Shown piece by piece: positions 36,684-45,363 of a stretch of DNA of 64,000 bases (position 1 is its first letter; each line of letters starts with the position of its first letter). The notes under the pieces were generated by a model. That model saw only the letters and a list, made by a program, of their open reading frames with translations, did not search any database and had not been told where the DNA came from. Made by a program: the position numbers and the translations under genes. Location: the NCBI GenBank assembly GCA_964446585.1, contig CAYUPI010000027.1, positions 13,808-77,807 of the forward strand, in the 5' to 3' direction. Source of the stretch: CAYUPI01 sp964446585. Lineage in GTDB: Bacteria; Verrucomicrobiota; Verrucomicrobiia; Limisphaerales; UBA8199.

Positions 36684-36893
36684 TTAGGGAGCGCGCACGC
36701 GCTGGACATTCTGGGCCTTGGGCCCCTTGTCGCTCGCGACGATATCGAAACTCACCTCATCACCTTCGTTAAGCACCTTAAAACCAGAGCCGAGAATTGC
36801 TGTATGGTGGACGAACACATCCTGGCCAGCCTCTTGAGCGATGAAGCCGAAGCCCTTCTTGTTGTCCCACCATTTTATTTTGCCACTCGCCAT
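36684..36893 (-). CDS. Cold-shock domain protein (CspA family)
   Basis: 69 aa RNA/single-strand DNA chaperone. The RNP motifs KGFGFI and DVFVHHTAI are intact, as is the GKIKWWDNKKGFG start. The start at 36893 is chosen because AGGAG lies about 9 nt upstream; the longer frame adds ten unrelated residues. About 200 bp of upstream sequence could hold a long leader, as is common for this family, but I see no specific element. Confidence 0.93.
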   Translation of the reverse strand: MASGKIKWWDNKKGFGFIAQEAGQDVFVHHTAILGSGFKVLNEGDEVSFDIVASDKGPKAQNVQRVRAP

Positions 36894-37130
36894 AATCCGC
36901 TCTCCTGAATCCCCCGAGTGCACGGCGCGAAGGCTAAGGACACGACACTACTGGTACGTGTCTGCCCCGAAGTCGCTTGTTAGCGCCGCACGAGCCTCAG
37001 GTTGGGCGAAGATTAGAGGGTTGCGCAAGAGGGGTCAAGCGTTTTTTTTATTCTTTCTCGCTTGAGCGGATCTTCACATTGCCACCAGCGCGCAAATTGG
37101 TGTCGGTTTGCGCCGATTTCACGAAGCGCG

Positions 37131-37505
37131 CTACTCGACGTGCAACGCCTGCTGCAGCAGTTGAGGCAAATGATTCAAAATCGCCGCCTCGGTCACCAGC
37201 AGGGTAATGCCTGCCGCTAACGCCGCGGCTTGCAGTTCCACCGGATTTTCCGCGCTGAAGGCGATCAACGGCAGGTGCTTCGTGGCCGGGTTCTGCTTCA
37301 ATCGGCCGAGGGCGGCGCAAACATCGTCGTGCGTGGACTGCAGGTCGGCGAGGACGAGCAAGGGTTTGGACTGTTCCGCCGCGTTGCCGAGCAGGGCGGG
37401 ATCAGTGACGACCTCGACACGGTAGTTGAGGTCCTGAAGCCGATTGACGATTTGGCTGCCGGGCAGCAATTTCTCGTACAAAACCAGCGCCAGCGGTTGC
37501 GTCAT
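37131..37505 (-). CDS. Receiver-like domain protein, 124 aa
   Basis: Alternating alpha/beta pattern of a CheY-like fold (PLALVLYEKLLPGSQIVNRL, LLVLADLQS, HLPLIAFSA, ALAAGITLLVT). The acidic pocket at the start of the fold is missing: strand 1 ends in LYEK where two acids are expected. The Asp in LADLQS may correspond to the phosphorylation site. It could be a phosphorylation-independent receiver. It stands beside the DUF2203 gene on the same strand. Confidence 0.62.
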   Translation of the reverse strand: MTQPLALVLYEKLLPGSQIVNRLQDLNYRVEVVTDPALLGNAAEQSKPLLVLADLQSTHDDVCAALGRLKQNPATKHLPLIAFSAENPVELQAAALAAGITLLVTEAAILNHLPQLLQQALHVE

Positions 37506-37570
37506 CGGTTCAAGTTGGAGCAGCTTCGTTTAAGATCAAGACTAAGTTCGCTCTCCACTGATCTTCCTGA

Positions 37571-37954
37571 TCACAGCCTCTCTCGGCCCGCGTAGCCGGC
37601 GTCCAGGTCGTGCCAGAACTCGATGTCTTCTTCATCCTGTTCCCAGCAAAGAAAGACCTCTTTGCCGGCCACAATGGCCGGAAAATCCAACAAACCCCGG
37701 TCCAGGTCTTTAAGCTGGATTTCACGCCGCCGAAATTCCATCAACACCTCCTGCAAGTCCGCTACGTTGCGGAGCCACGTGTTAACGTGCGGACCGCCCA
37801 GATCTCGTCCCGGCTCGATCATTTGGCTCAGTCGTTTGTCACTCTTTTGCAATTCCTGGCGAAGCTGCGAAACGCGGCTCAGCCAGAGGCGCACATGGGG
37901 CAGCAACGCCCGCGCTTCGTCGCGCGTGTAGTGGGTTTTGTATCGGTAATTCAT
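37571..37954 (-). CDS. DUF2203-family protein
   Basis: 127 aa from ATG 37954. The family pattern is visible: an N-terminal YTRDEARALLPHVRLWL helix, a central long helix, GRDLGGPHVNTWLRNV, and the C-terminal acidic/aromatic VFLCWEQDEEDIEFWHDLDAGYAGR. The molecular role of DUF2203 is not established. It ends 40 bp before nothing else on its strand and starts 40 bp after the TPR gene, so it may be cotranscribed with it. Confidence 0.83.
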   Translation of the reverse strand: MNYRYKTHYTRDEARALLPHVRLWLSRVSQLRQELQKSDKRLSQMIEPGRDLGGPHVNTWLRNVADLQEVLMEFRRREIQLKDLDRGLLDFPAIVAGKEVFLCWEQDEEDIEFWHDLDAGYAGRERL

Positions 37955-37993
37955 TTGCTCAGGAAGGTCGCGCGAACGAGAGGTCAAGACACG

Positions 37994-39688
37994 TTAGCGC
38001 TTCAGGTCGTCGATTTTCTTGCGCACTTGTTCGTTCGGTTCGACTTCGAGCGATTTTTGCCAGGCATCCCGCGCTTTGTCGGTTTGACCCAGCGCCGCGT
38101 AGATATCGCCCAGGTGATCATAAAGCGTGGCATCCTGCGTTTCCGACAAGGCGACCGCCTGGAGCACATAATCCAGCGCCTGGCTGGACTGGCTTAACTT
38201 AAAGAGCACCCAGCCCAAACTGTCGAGATACGCGGCGTTCTTGGGTTCAGTTTTCAGCGCTTTTTCGATCATCTCGCGGGCACGGTCCAGGTGTTGGCCG
38301 AGCTCAGCCCACATGTAGCCGAGATAATTCAGCGCTTCCGCAAAATCGGGCGCAAGTTGCAGGCATTTTTCGAAGGTTTTCTCCGCCTGCGCGTAATCAC
38401 CCTTCCGCTCGTAGGCCGCGCCGAGCTGAAAATAGAAACCTTCATCCAGCCATTTCGGCTCGGTTGCCTGCGCAATGATCTCGGCGGCCGTGTAATGCTG
38501 GATGGCTTCGGGATAGGCTTTCTGCTGGCTGAAAGCGACACCACTCAGATATTCCAGCGCGAAATTCTGCGGGAATTTCGAGCGCGCCTTTTCCAGTGTC
38601 GCCAAAGCTGCGCTGATCTTTTTGAGGGCGATTTGTGCGCGGGCCAGGTCGTAATAGGCTGGCGAGAAATCCGGGTTTAGAAGTAGTGTCTTTTCGAGAT
38701 AGCCAGCCGCTTTGTCAAACTGCTTGTCCTCCAGCGCCAGTGATGCCAGCGAGTAGCAGGCCTGGGCGTTGGTGGGATCGTCGACCAGAATGCCTTCGAG
38801 CTGCTCGGCGGCAGCTTTGTGGTCGCTGCTGCGCAAGTAAATCTCAGCGAGCCGCGCGCGCACCCGATCTCTCGCGCCCGGCAGCTCCGGCGTCGCTTTG
38901 AGCAAGTCCCGGTATATCCGGGCCGCCCGTTCGGAATCGCCCGCGAGATTGTAATCCTCGGCCAATTTTTGACGCAGCGAAGGATTGTTCGGATGGAGCG
39001 CCTCGGCGCGATTCAAGGCCGCAAGGGCCTGGGCATTGGCGGCTTTGCGCTGCGCTGGAACCTGTAAGCCCAGGTGCGTGTAGAGCTCCGCCAGACCAAC
39101 CAGGAACTCGGCATCCAGTCTGGGTTGCCGTACAGCTTCGTCGAGGACCTTCAAGGCCTCCTGCGGCCGCTTGTTTTGCAGCAGGATGAGGAAAAGGTTC
39201 TGGTGGCCGACCAGGGAACCCGGCGCCTTCTTGATCGCCGCGCGGCTAAAAGTGACCGCCTGGTCAAGTTTTCCGAGCTGAGAATAGACGAAGCCGAGGC
39301 GCGCCAGCACCGCTCCGGAAGCGTTTGGCCGCGCGGCGGCGCGGCTCAGCACCTCGAGGGCGTTCTCCGGTTGCTTATTTTGGAGGAACCGGCGGGAGAC
39401 CTCCAGTACCAGCGCCTCGTTTTCGGGATCCTTTAGAGCCGCCAGGGAAAACTCTTTCAGCGCCGCCTCGGGTTGCTCGTCCATCTCGTAAACGACTCCT
39501 GCGGCGTAGTGGGCATGAGCCTCCGCCAGATTGTCCAGCGCCGGCTCGCTTCTCGGCTGGCGTGAGGCGTCGCCAGGGCGATGCTTCGTTTTCGCCGAAG
39601 CGTTTTGCGGAGGCGCGGTCCGGCACCCGGGCTCGATCACCAGGGCGAGCACCCAGACAGTCGTCCAAAACTTGAAACATCGCAGCAT
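37994..39688 (-). CDS. Exported tetratricopeptide-repeat protein
   Basis: 564 aa. The N-terminal hydrophobic segment (FWTTVWVLALVIEPGC) looks like a signal peptide; the Cys is at a possible but imperfect lipobox. Twelve or more TPR units follow (for example YYDLARAQIALKKISAALAT, and EALNYLGYMWAELGQHLD with PKNAAYLDSLGWVLFKL), the pattern of proteins such as BTAD/PilF-type scaffolds. The closest role I can propose is a periplasmic protein-interaction scaffold; no partner is evident. Confidence 0.8.
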   Translation of the reverse strand: MLRCFKFWTTVWVLALVIEPGCRTAPPQNASAKTKHRPGDASRQPRSEPALDNLAEAHAHYAAGVVYEMDEQPEAALKEFSLAALKDPENEALVLEVSRRFLQNKQPENALEVLSRAAARPNASGAVLARLGFVYSQLGKLDQAVTFSRAAIKKAPGSLVGHQNLFLILLQNKRPQEALKVLDEAVRQPRLDAEFLVGLAELYTHLGLQVPAQRKAANAQALAALNRAEALHPNNPSLRQKLAEDYNLAGDSERAARIYRDLLKATPELPGARDRVRARLAEIYLRSSDHKAAAEQLEGILVDDPTNAQACYSLASLALEDKQFDKAAGYLEKTLLLNPDFSPAYYDLARAQIALKKISAALATLEKARSKFPQNFALEYLSGVAFSQQKAYPEAIQHYTAAEIIAQATEPKWLDEGFYFQLGAAYERKGDYAQAEKTFEKCLQLAPDFAEALNYLGYMWAELGQHLDRAREMIEKALKTEPKNAAYLDSLGWVLFKLSQSSQALDYVLQAVALSETQDATLYDHLGDIYAALGQTDKARDAWQKSLEVEPNEQVRKKIDDLKR

Positions 39689-39765
39689 CGAGTAAAGAAC
39701 CTCCCCCGCCCGCCCTGGCGGGTTGGTCGCAGCCTATAGATCGGCAACCCCGAGATCTCTCGGGC

Positions 39766-39867
39766 TCACTTCTGCCAGGTGCGCTTCTTATGCCGATGGG
39801 CGCGCAGCTTCTTGCGCCGTTTATGTTTATTAATCTTTGCTTTCCGACGTTTCTTGAGTGAACCCAT
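39766..39867 (-). CDS. Tiny basic protein, AURKAIP1/COX24-domain type
   Basis: 33 aa, starting at ATG 39867: MGSLKKRRKAKINKHKRRK and then a Lys/Arg/His-rich end. This is the pattern of the bacterial AURKAIP1/COX24 (mS38-related) small proteins that bind the small ribosomal subunit. The longer open frame upstream is not conserved-looking. Ribosome association is inferred from family resemblance only. Confidence 0.78.
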   Translation of the reverse strand: MGSLKKRRKAKINKHKRRKKLRAHRHKKRTWQK

Positions 39868-39956
39868 AATTAAAATGTCGCTTCCGCACAAAGTAGCCTG
39901 CGGGAGGAAGGCCCTATCGTCAAGGCCCTGTTTCGCTCTGCAGCCCGCACACCGCG

Positions 39957-40838
39957 TCAATAAACGACTTTGTTGAGCGGATACTCGATGATGCCTTCGG
40001 CGCCGGCGGCTTTCAAAGCCGGGATTAATTCGCGCACGATATGCTCGTCGATGATCGTCTCGACGGCGACCCAACCTTTAAGGCTCAGATTGGACACGGT
40101 CGGGTTGCGGAGAGCGGGCAGCGTTTGCAACAGGTTTTGCAGATTTTTTTGCGCGATATTCATCTTTAGGCCAACCTTGGCTTCCGCTTCCAACGCGCCC
40201 CGGAGCAGCAGCGCCAGCGTCTGGATCTTCTGCCGCTTCCAGGGTTCCTTCCACGAAGCATGATTCGCAATCAATCGCGGCGTCGAGTAGAGCAGTGTAT
40301 CCACGATCCGCAGGTTATTCGCGCGCAGGGACGAGCCGGTTTCAGTGATCTCCACGATGGCATCCACCAACTCGTGCGCTTTGACTTCGGTGGCTCCCCA
40401 GGAGAATTCGACCTCCGCTTTGACGTTGTGCTTGCGCAAATATTTCTTCGTCAGGTTGACCACCTCTGTAGCGATGCGTTTACCACGCAAATCTTTGACG
40501 GATTTGATTGGCGAATGCTCTGGCACGGCCAGCACCCAGCGCGCCGGTTGGCGTGTTACTTTGCTGAATTGGAACTCGCCGACCTCGTGGACATGCGAGC
40601 CATTTTCCTGGATCCAATCGTATCCAGTGATGCCGCAATCCAGATACCCATGCTCAACATAGCGGCTGATTTCCTGTGCGCGGATCATCCGGATTTCCAT
40701 CTCCTTATCATCCACATAAGGAATATAGGAGCGGCTGCTGACCGAGATGTTGTAACCCGCCTTGGCCATCTTTTCGATCGTGGCCTCCTGCAAACTGCCT
40801 TTGGGCAATCCAAATCGCAAAATCCTCTTCAGCTTCAT
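39957..40838 (-). CDS. hisG: ATP phosphoribosyltransferase, long form
   Basis: First enzyme of histidine synthesis (PRPP + ATP). At 293 aa it is the long, self-regulated type with a C-terminal ACT-like histidine-binding domain (about residues 215-293), so no HisZ is needed. Recognisable parts are GLPKGSLQEATIEKMAKAG, LDCGITGYDWIQE and DAIVEITETGSSLRAN. It is followed by the tiny basic protein gene about 90 bp downstream. hisB is 12 kb away, so the his genes are scattered. Confidence 0.95.
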   Translation of the reverse strand: MKLKRILRFGLPKGSLQEATIEKMAKAGYNISVSSRSYIPYVDDKEMEIRMIRAQEISRYVEHGYLDCGITGYDWIQENGSHVHEVGEFQFSKVTRQPARWVLAVPEHSPIKSVKDLRGKRIATEVVNLTKKYLRKHNVKAEVEFSWGATEVKAHELVDAIVEITETGSSLRANNLRIVDTLLYSTPRLIANHASWKEPWKRQKIQTLALLLRGALEAEAKVGLKMNIAQKNLQNLLQTLPALRNPTVSNLSLKGWVAVETIIDEHIVRELIPALKAAGAEGIIEYPLNKVVY

Positions 40839-40924
40839 TCAATTCATTCTGCTCATTTAACGTTCGTAACGAAGAAAAACCGTGTTGGTTTCAACTCAGG
40901 CGGCGCGAATTTCGTCGGAACGCT

Positions 40925-41575
40925 TCAACACCTGACAGGTTCACGCTGCATGGTTTCGCGCCTGGTGACCACCCGTCTCCCATGCACGGCAATTTCTCCC
41001 CGAGCAATCGCGGCGATGCACTTGGGATACAACTCATGCTCCGCCGCCTGAATGCGTTGGTGCAGCGATTCGGGTGTGTCGTCGTCCAGCACCGGCACGT
41101 TCTGCTGGGCAATGATCGGACCCGAATCGACGCCGGCATCCACAAAATGCACGGTGCAGCCCGTAATCTTCACACCATAGTCCAGCGCTTGTTTCCAGGC
41201 CTCAAGGCCCGGGAAAGCCGGCAACAGGGACGGATGGATGTTCACGATGCGGTTCTCAAAGGCGCGCAAAAACTCGCCTTTCAACACCCGCATGAAGCCG
41301 GCCAGCGCGATCAGATCAACTTTCGCGTCCCGCAACGCGGTCACATACGCACACTCGGCCTCTTCGTCGAGCTTCGTGCGATAATTGCCCGGAGCGATGA
41401 ACCGCGCCGGGATGGACCGTTCCCGCGCCCGTTCTAGAATCCCTGCACCCGCCACATCGCTCAGGACAATAGCAACCTCGGTCTGCCCGGATCGACACGC
41501 ATCCGCAATGGCAACAAAGTTCGAGCCTTGGCCCGAACCGAGCACGCCGATCCGGAGTTTCGTTTCGTCACGCAC
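40925..41575 (-). CDS. purN: Phosphoribosylglycinamide formyltransferase
   Basis: Third step of purine synthesis, transferring formyl from 10-formyl-THF to GAR. It is 216 aa from a GTG start. GVLGSGQGSNFVAIADAC binds the phosphate. The catalytic Asn/His are in VNIHPSLLPAFPG and the catalytic Asp in HFVDAGVDSGPII. It is upstream of hisG in the same direction, about 85 bp apart. The C-terminus is a few residues longer than usual. Confidence 0.94.
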   Translation of the reverse strand: MRDETKLRIGVLGSGQGSNFVAIADACRSGQTEVAIVLSDVAGAGILERARERSIPARFIAPGNYRTKLDEEAECAYVTALRDAKVDLIALAGFMRVLKGEFLRAFENRIVNIHPSLLPAFPGLEAWKQALDYGVKITGCTVHFVDAGVDSGPIIAQQNVPVLDDDTPESLHQRIQAAEHELYPKCIAAIARGEIAVHGRRVVTRRETMQREPVRC

Positions 41576-42019
41576 GCGCGTTACTTACAGGCAGCGGCCC
41601 GGTCAAACAAGCATGTTTTGGCTTCTCGGGTTATCAGCCGCAGCGGCCCGATGGACACTGCGGCTGGTGCTCCGCACACAGCCGCGCTCGGGTGAAGCTC
41701 AGGAGTTTCGACACGGTCCTTCTCCGTCGTCCGCGTTCACCCATTCTGCTTTCTACTTCTTGACTCGGCGAAGCGCCTTGGCGAAGACGCTTCTGTTTTT
41801 CCGGTCGTCTGTGGTCCCGCCCTCTCTTCGTTCGTTTCGGCCACTACTCCTTTCCGCGTACTCCGCGTATTCCGCGGTAGATGGCTGTTTCCACGATTCC
41901 ACGATTCCACGATTCCACGCAATCTCCCTTCTAACGTTAACCCATTCCTGAATTTAGAAGCATTTTGTCTCCTTGGACAGCGGATGTCCAACCACCCGTG
42001 TCATAATACCCGCCATCCA
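41576..42019. other. Intergenic stretch with octamer repeat, no gene
   Basis: No credible gene on either strand. A tandem octamer (CCACGATT, about 3.6 copies) lies at 41891-41919. A short perfect hairpin (TTGGACA-GCGGA-TGTCCAA) lies near 41973-41992. This stretch marks the border between housekeeping genes and the accessory region. Confidence 0.7.
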
Positions 42020-42382
42020 TCATTGCTTCTGAATCTTCCATCCAAACTCTTTGGCCAGCCGTTGGACAATTGCCTGTTTTCGATGTTTTATTTGGGCCGG
42101 TGTAGCACGCAGTCGCAGCCTCTTCTTCGGCTTGTCCACTTTGGTAGCCTCAATAATACGGATAGTCACCTCGTCGCGCCGCTGCAGATCGCGCTGCAAC
42201 CACTGAGGGTGCTCGTCGGAGCGGCTAATCAGACCAGAAACTCCAAGTTTCAACTGCTGGCGCTTGCGGCGGCTGCCGGACTCACGAAAAACCCAACACA
42301 ACGTCGCTGTAAGCACGCCTGGCCCACGAATACCTGCGGTGCATTTCTTCTTACCATTTATGTAAACTTCGAATGCCAGCAT
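42020..42382 (-). CDS. Hypothetical protein, cassette-like, 120 aa
   Basis: Begins as a beta-strand protein (LAFEVYINGKKKCTAGI, GVLTATLCWVF, LKLGVSGLI) and ends in a basic helix (KKRLRLRATPAQIKHRKQA). The ATG lies 14 nt after the right core of an attC-like site, as expected for an integron gene cassette. Function unknown. It is the last cassette-like gene of the cluster in its direction of reading. Confidence 0.68.
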   Translation of the reverse strand: MLAFEVYINGKKKCTAGIRGPGVLTATLCWVFRESGSRRKRQQLKLGVSGLISRSDEHPQWLQRDLQRRDEVTIRIIEATKVDKPKKRLRLRATPAQIKHRKQAIVQRLAKEFGWKIQKQ

Positions 42383-42395
42383 AACGTGCAGGTCA

Positions 42396-42486
42396 GCCTA
42401 GACCAAGATCAGCGATGAGCGGCATGCCCCTGCGTCCAAGTTTGAAAGTGATGTGCTTGCCGCTCATTCGGTGGATCGCGTTAGAC
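42396..42486 (-). other. attC-like site (weaker)
   Basis: On the minus strand the site runs from GTCTAAC (42486-42480) to GTCTAGGC (42403-42396). The internal arms ATGAGCGGCA and TGCCGCTCAT pair perfectly. The flanking arm has an unpaired base (ACCGAATGAG against AGCGATGAG). The right core departs from the GTTRRRY consensus, so confidence is lower than for the sites at 44.9-46.4 kb. Confidence 0.5.
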
Positions 42487-42500
42487 ACCTTGCGACTGGC

Positions 42501-42638
42501 CTAACGAACGGGTGCTTGAGCGGCTGCGGCGTCGCGTGCCGCTCCCTCTGCCTGTCTCGCTTTGCCTGCTTTGTAGATAGTGCTCAGCGTGCAGATCAGG
42601 ATGACGCCAACGACTACACCGAGTAAGAACTTTTTCAT
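42501..42638 (-). CDS. Small membrane protein, 45 aa
   Basis: Single transmembrane helix (KKFLLGVVVGVILICTLSTIY) followed by an Ala/Lys/Arg-rich hydrophilic tail. The TAG stop lies in TTAGGC, a few bases before the attC-like site, typical of a gene cassette. Function unknown; it resembles the small membrane proteins in the cassettes at 44.6 and 45.5 kb only in type, not in sequence. Confidence 0.55.
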   Translation of the reverse strand: MKKFLLGVVVGVILICTLSTIYKAGKARQAEGAARDAAAAQAPVR

Positions 42639-42967
42639 GGCAATGAGCTTTTGTGTCGCTTTTGGTAATCGTGCAACAATTTGGAATAACCGGCAACTAG
42701 AAGAACTGTTTAACCAAGGCTGTTGAGCTGCGCGCCAGTTGGACGTCCGAAGTCCTTTGTCGCACATGGCTCGCAAATCGTTGAATTACTCATGGCGCAG
42801 TTCAGCGTCAGCTCCAACGCGGTGGTTCTGCGTCAGAGCGCTTGTTCCAAGGTCGCACCACTTGTGCCCCCGGACCAGCAGCTAGTTGGGACGCAAGGCG
42901 AGGGCGGAATGCGGAGTGCGCAATGGGGTGAGGAATGCGGGGAGGACGACGAGGAGGAGGTCAGCCT
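42639..42967. other. Intergenic stretch, no gene seen
   Basis: No supported gene. The minus strand holds two words resembling attC cores (GTCCAAC near 42740 and GTTAAAC near 42712), but they are only about 30 bp apart with no stem between, so I do not call a site. A short purine-rich segment lies at about 42900-42960. Confidence 0.5.
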
Positions 42968-43984
42968 TCACCGCTTCAGCTCTAGATCCGCGGGTTTCAC
43001 GCCCGATTTAAACTTCCCGAAGCCAAACGGCGTGGGTAGGTACGCTCCGACATAATCCACGTTGGCCTTGGCAGGGACCTGGTGTTGTATACCTACTGCG
43101 CAGTAGCAGGCGTTGACCACCAGCCGGCGCAAACCCTCGTTCTGGAAATCCGTCGCTGCGCCCATCGTGGTTGTGAAGACTTTCGACCGCTTGCCCTGTT
43201 CGCCTGTGTAACTGCGTACCCACACCAGTGGCATCAGCGGTTCATTTTTTGAGCCGACGACCGGCGGATCCTCCGGCTTCATGCCGGACAGAACCTGGCC
43301 CCAAACCAGGACGCTGGCATCTTTGGGCAGATGGCTCACGGTATAGACATCCGTGGGGCCCCAAATGTCGGTCACTCCGCGGAGAATCGGGTGGGCCTTG
43401 AATTCATCGTTGATCACTCCGCGAGTGCTTTCCTTGCCATGGTCACCATGGTGACTGACCCACGTCTCACCCAGCACTTGCTGGCCGAACCCGCCCGGCC
43501 AATCCTTGCTTTGCCAGTCGTACTTCGCATAGGGACTTTGCTTATTGCGCCCGTAGGCGAACGCGTGGGTGCTGGTGCGCAAGGCGATGACGGGCTTGCC
43601 GGCGTTCAGGTAATCCACAAAATGTTTCATGGCCGCATCCGGCAATTCGCGGAATCGCAGAGCCATGACGCACAAGTCTGCCGAGTCGAGCGCCTCCAGG
43701 CCTGGGATGTTGGTCTGGTTGTTGGGATCAATTGTGCCCTGCGCCGGGTCAATCGGAAAAAGAACGGTGCAGGTAAACCCGTGCCGCACAGCAAGGATTT
43801 TCGCCAACATCGGCAGCGCTTCTTCGGAGCGGTATTCTTCATCGCCGCTCAGCAGCACGATGCGCTTCCCCTTGCCGGGCCCTGCCCCGCCCTCATAGAC
43901 AGCCCAATCGGCGGCGGGAGCATGGCTGGGAGCCAGGAGAGCAAACAACGCAACCAGCGCCGCGGAACTTATTAGCTTCATCAT
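42968..43984 (-). CDS. Exported ThuA-domain protein
   Basis: 338 aa from ATG 43984, with a signal peptide (KLISSAALVALFALLAPSHAPAA). The ThuA glutamine-amidotransferase-like fold is visible: KRIVLLSGDEEYRSEEALPM, DSADLCVMALRFRELPD, and GKPVIALRTSTHAF. ThuA domains are abundant in Verrucomicrobia and Planctomycetes, where they are linked to sugar metabolism without a firm reaction. It interrupts the series of cassette-like genes and is probably not a cassette itself. Confidence 0.85.
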   Translation of the reverse strand: MMKLISSAALVALFALLAPSHAPAADWAVYEGGAGPGKGKRIVLLSGDEEYRSEEALPMLAKILAVRHGFTCTVLFPIDPAQGTIDPNNQTNIPGLEALDSADLCVMALRFRELPDAAMKHFVDYLNAGKPVIALRTSTHAFAYGRNKQSPYAKYDWQSKDWPGGFGQQVLGETWVSHHGDHGKESTRGVINDEFKAHPILRGVTDIWGPTDVYTVSHLPKDASVLVWGQVLSGMKPEDPPVVGSKNEPLMPLVWVRSYTGEQGKRSKVFTTTMGAATDFQNEGLRRLVVNACYCAVGIQHQVPAKANVDYVGAYLPTPFGFGKFKSGVKPADLELKR

Positions 43985-44063
43985 AACAGTAAGAGGAGCA
44001 TTGCCTGACAACCGAAGTCCAGTTTTTTCACCGAGGTGATGACGCCTGACGCTGGGCCGATCA

Positions 44064-44483
44064 TTATAGCAGGAATCTTTGATATTTCTTCAGCACCGCC
44101 CGAACTTCTAAAAGTAGATCCGACTGCGTGAAGGCTTCGTAGGTACCGCCGCTCGGCAGGTGGAGAGGGGCGAGGGGCGAGAGGAGAGAGATGATGCAGG
44201 CGCTGCGGATGAGGTATTGGACGCCGGTCTGTTCGGCCCAGCCGTCGGTTTCGTTGGATTTGATTTCGAATTTGGTGACGGATTCGATGGGGTAGCAGGA
44301 AACCGGTGTTTCGCTCTGATCAGAGGACAGTTCTTCGGTGAAGCCGATGGTGCGCGGCAACCTGCGGTTGCATTCACGGTCGAAGCGGGCGGAGACAGCT
44401 TTGATGGCGGCGGTGAGGAGGTCGTCGTAATCGGTGACGGTGAGGGCCAGGCGGGTTTTGATGGTGCTGAGTTGGGTTAACAT
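44064..44483 (-). pseudogene. Phage head-tail connector-like fragment
   Basis: 139 aa from ATG 44483. The N-terminal 110 residues (LSTIKTRLALTVTDYDDLLT, AVSARFDRECNR, CYPIESVTKFEI, TGVQYLIRSACIISL) resemble gp6-type connector proteins that recur in Verrucomicrobia genomes. The usual C-terminal continuation (the aromatic/Gly-rich strand and final helix) is absent. The sequence instead passes through a purine-rich stretch (44160-44192) into an unrelated tail. No other phage gene is near. Likely a remnant. Confidence 0.55.
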
Positions 44484-44600
44484 GGTTCGGTATGCTGGTT
44501 GTTGGCTGTGCGGAGCGAGCCGATGACATTCGAAAGCAACCGAGACGCGCAACCGGCGTTGGCTGCTGCGACTGGTTGGACGATGATTCTCGACCCGGCT

Positions 44601-44855
44601 TCATTTTCCTGTGGCGAAGGCGATAGCTGACGCGATTATCGCCAAGAGCGAGAATCCGACGAGCAACCAGCCCAACACTTTGATCCAGGGACGAACGTTG
44701 GCCTGACTAGGCTCCTGCTTCAAGCTGAGCCAAAAGCCCAATGGCAAGAACAGCACCAGAACGGCGCTGTAATGGCCGCCCAGCAAGAATAGGGTCGCTA
44801 TGACCAAGGCCACACCCAGGCTCGCGAATGTCCACAGCTTGTTTGTAATGCTCAT
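44601..44855 (-). CDS. Small membrane protein in a gene cassette, 84 aa
   Basis: Two to three transmembrane helices (FASLGVALVIATLFLLGG, AVLVLFLPLGFWLSL, VLGWLLVGFSLLAIIASAI). GGAGG lies 5 nt upstream of ATG 44855 and decides the start. The right core of an attC-like site (GTTGGGC) ends 12 nt upstream, the usual cassette arrangement. After the stop there is a lone left core (GTCCAAC) without its partner. Function unknown. Confidence 0.72.
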   Translation of the reverse strand: MSITNKLWTFASLGVALVIATLFLLGGHYSAVLVLFLPLGFWLSLKQEPSQANVRPWIKVLGWLLVGFSLLAIIASAIAFATGK

Positions 44856-44867
44856 ATTTCCTCCGTC

Positions 44868-44959
44868 GCCCAACGACGCGCTTCAGGCAGCCCGCGCAAC
44901 TGACATCCAACCTGGAACGAAGACGTCATCGCGGGATTGCCTGCAAGCGCTGGTTCCGC
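44868..44959 (-). other. attC-like recombination site
   Basis: Minus strand: left core GCGGAAC (44959-44953), right core GTTGGGC (44874-44868). The arms GCGCTTGCAGGCA and TGCCTGAAGCGC pair except for one unpaired G, with further pairing at CCCGCG/CGCGGG. An unpaired base of this kind is a hallmark of attC folding. It overlaps the 3' end of the upstream cassette gene. Confidence 0.72.
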
Positions 44960-45357
44960 ACTCCTGGCTTTCTCTCCCACAGGCGCGCGTGATTTGTCTC
45001 AAAAGGCGGGAGCATCACTTTGCCATACCAGCTTGCTAGTGGAGGAAACCCCGGGAGCGAGGACTCGACCATGGCAAGGAAATCGCGCCAACCTTGCATG
45101 TCTTCGTTTGCTTCAATCCAACCCTCCGCCGTTTCAAACGCCAGGCAGATACAGTCGACGTTGAACAAATCACGTTTGAACGTATCAACAACGTTGACGG
45201 TGTCCCACGCAAAGGAGACCAACCCTTTGGTGTTCTCCATGGTAAGCCAACTGACACAGACCCCGCTGCCGTCGCAGACGATCTGGTATTGGGTATCTCT
45301 CCCACCTGCACGCATGCTCTTGATGCGCTCAGCAACATTGTGCAGGAACTTTTTCAC
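44926..45357 (-). CDS. Hypothetical protein in a gene cassette, 143 aa
   Basis: Starts with GTG directly after an attC-like site. A beta-rich core is visible (TQYQIVCDGSGVCVSWL, KGLVSFAWDTVNVVDTFKRD, CICLAFETAEGWIEANEDMQGW) followed by FPPLASWYGKVMLPPF. The pattern of the central part (FKRDLF..DCICL.FET..G..E.NEDM.GW) is one I associate with small proteins of unknown function found in mobile contexts. No catalytic motif. Confidence 0.72.
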   Translation of the reverse strand: MKKFLHNVAERIKSMRAGGRDTQYQIVCDGSGVCVSWLTMENTKGLVSFAWDTVNVVDTFKRDLFNVDCICLAFETAEGWIEANEDMQGWRDFLAMVESSLPGFPPLASWYGKVMLPPFETNHARLWERKPGVRNQRLQAIPR

Positions 45358-45363
45358 GCGTGC

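Noticed and set aside
42709..42744. Further attC site upstream of the 45-aa gene
   Set aside because: Core-like words GTCCAAC and GTTAAAC are only about 30 bp apart with no pairing arms between.
44560..44590. Fifth complete attC after the 84-aa cassette gene
   Set aside because: A good left core (GTCCAAC) is present but I found no matching right arm or core downstream; at most a half site.
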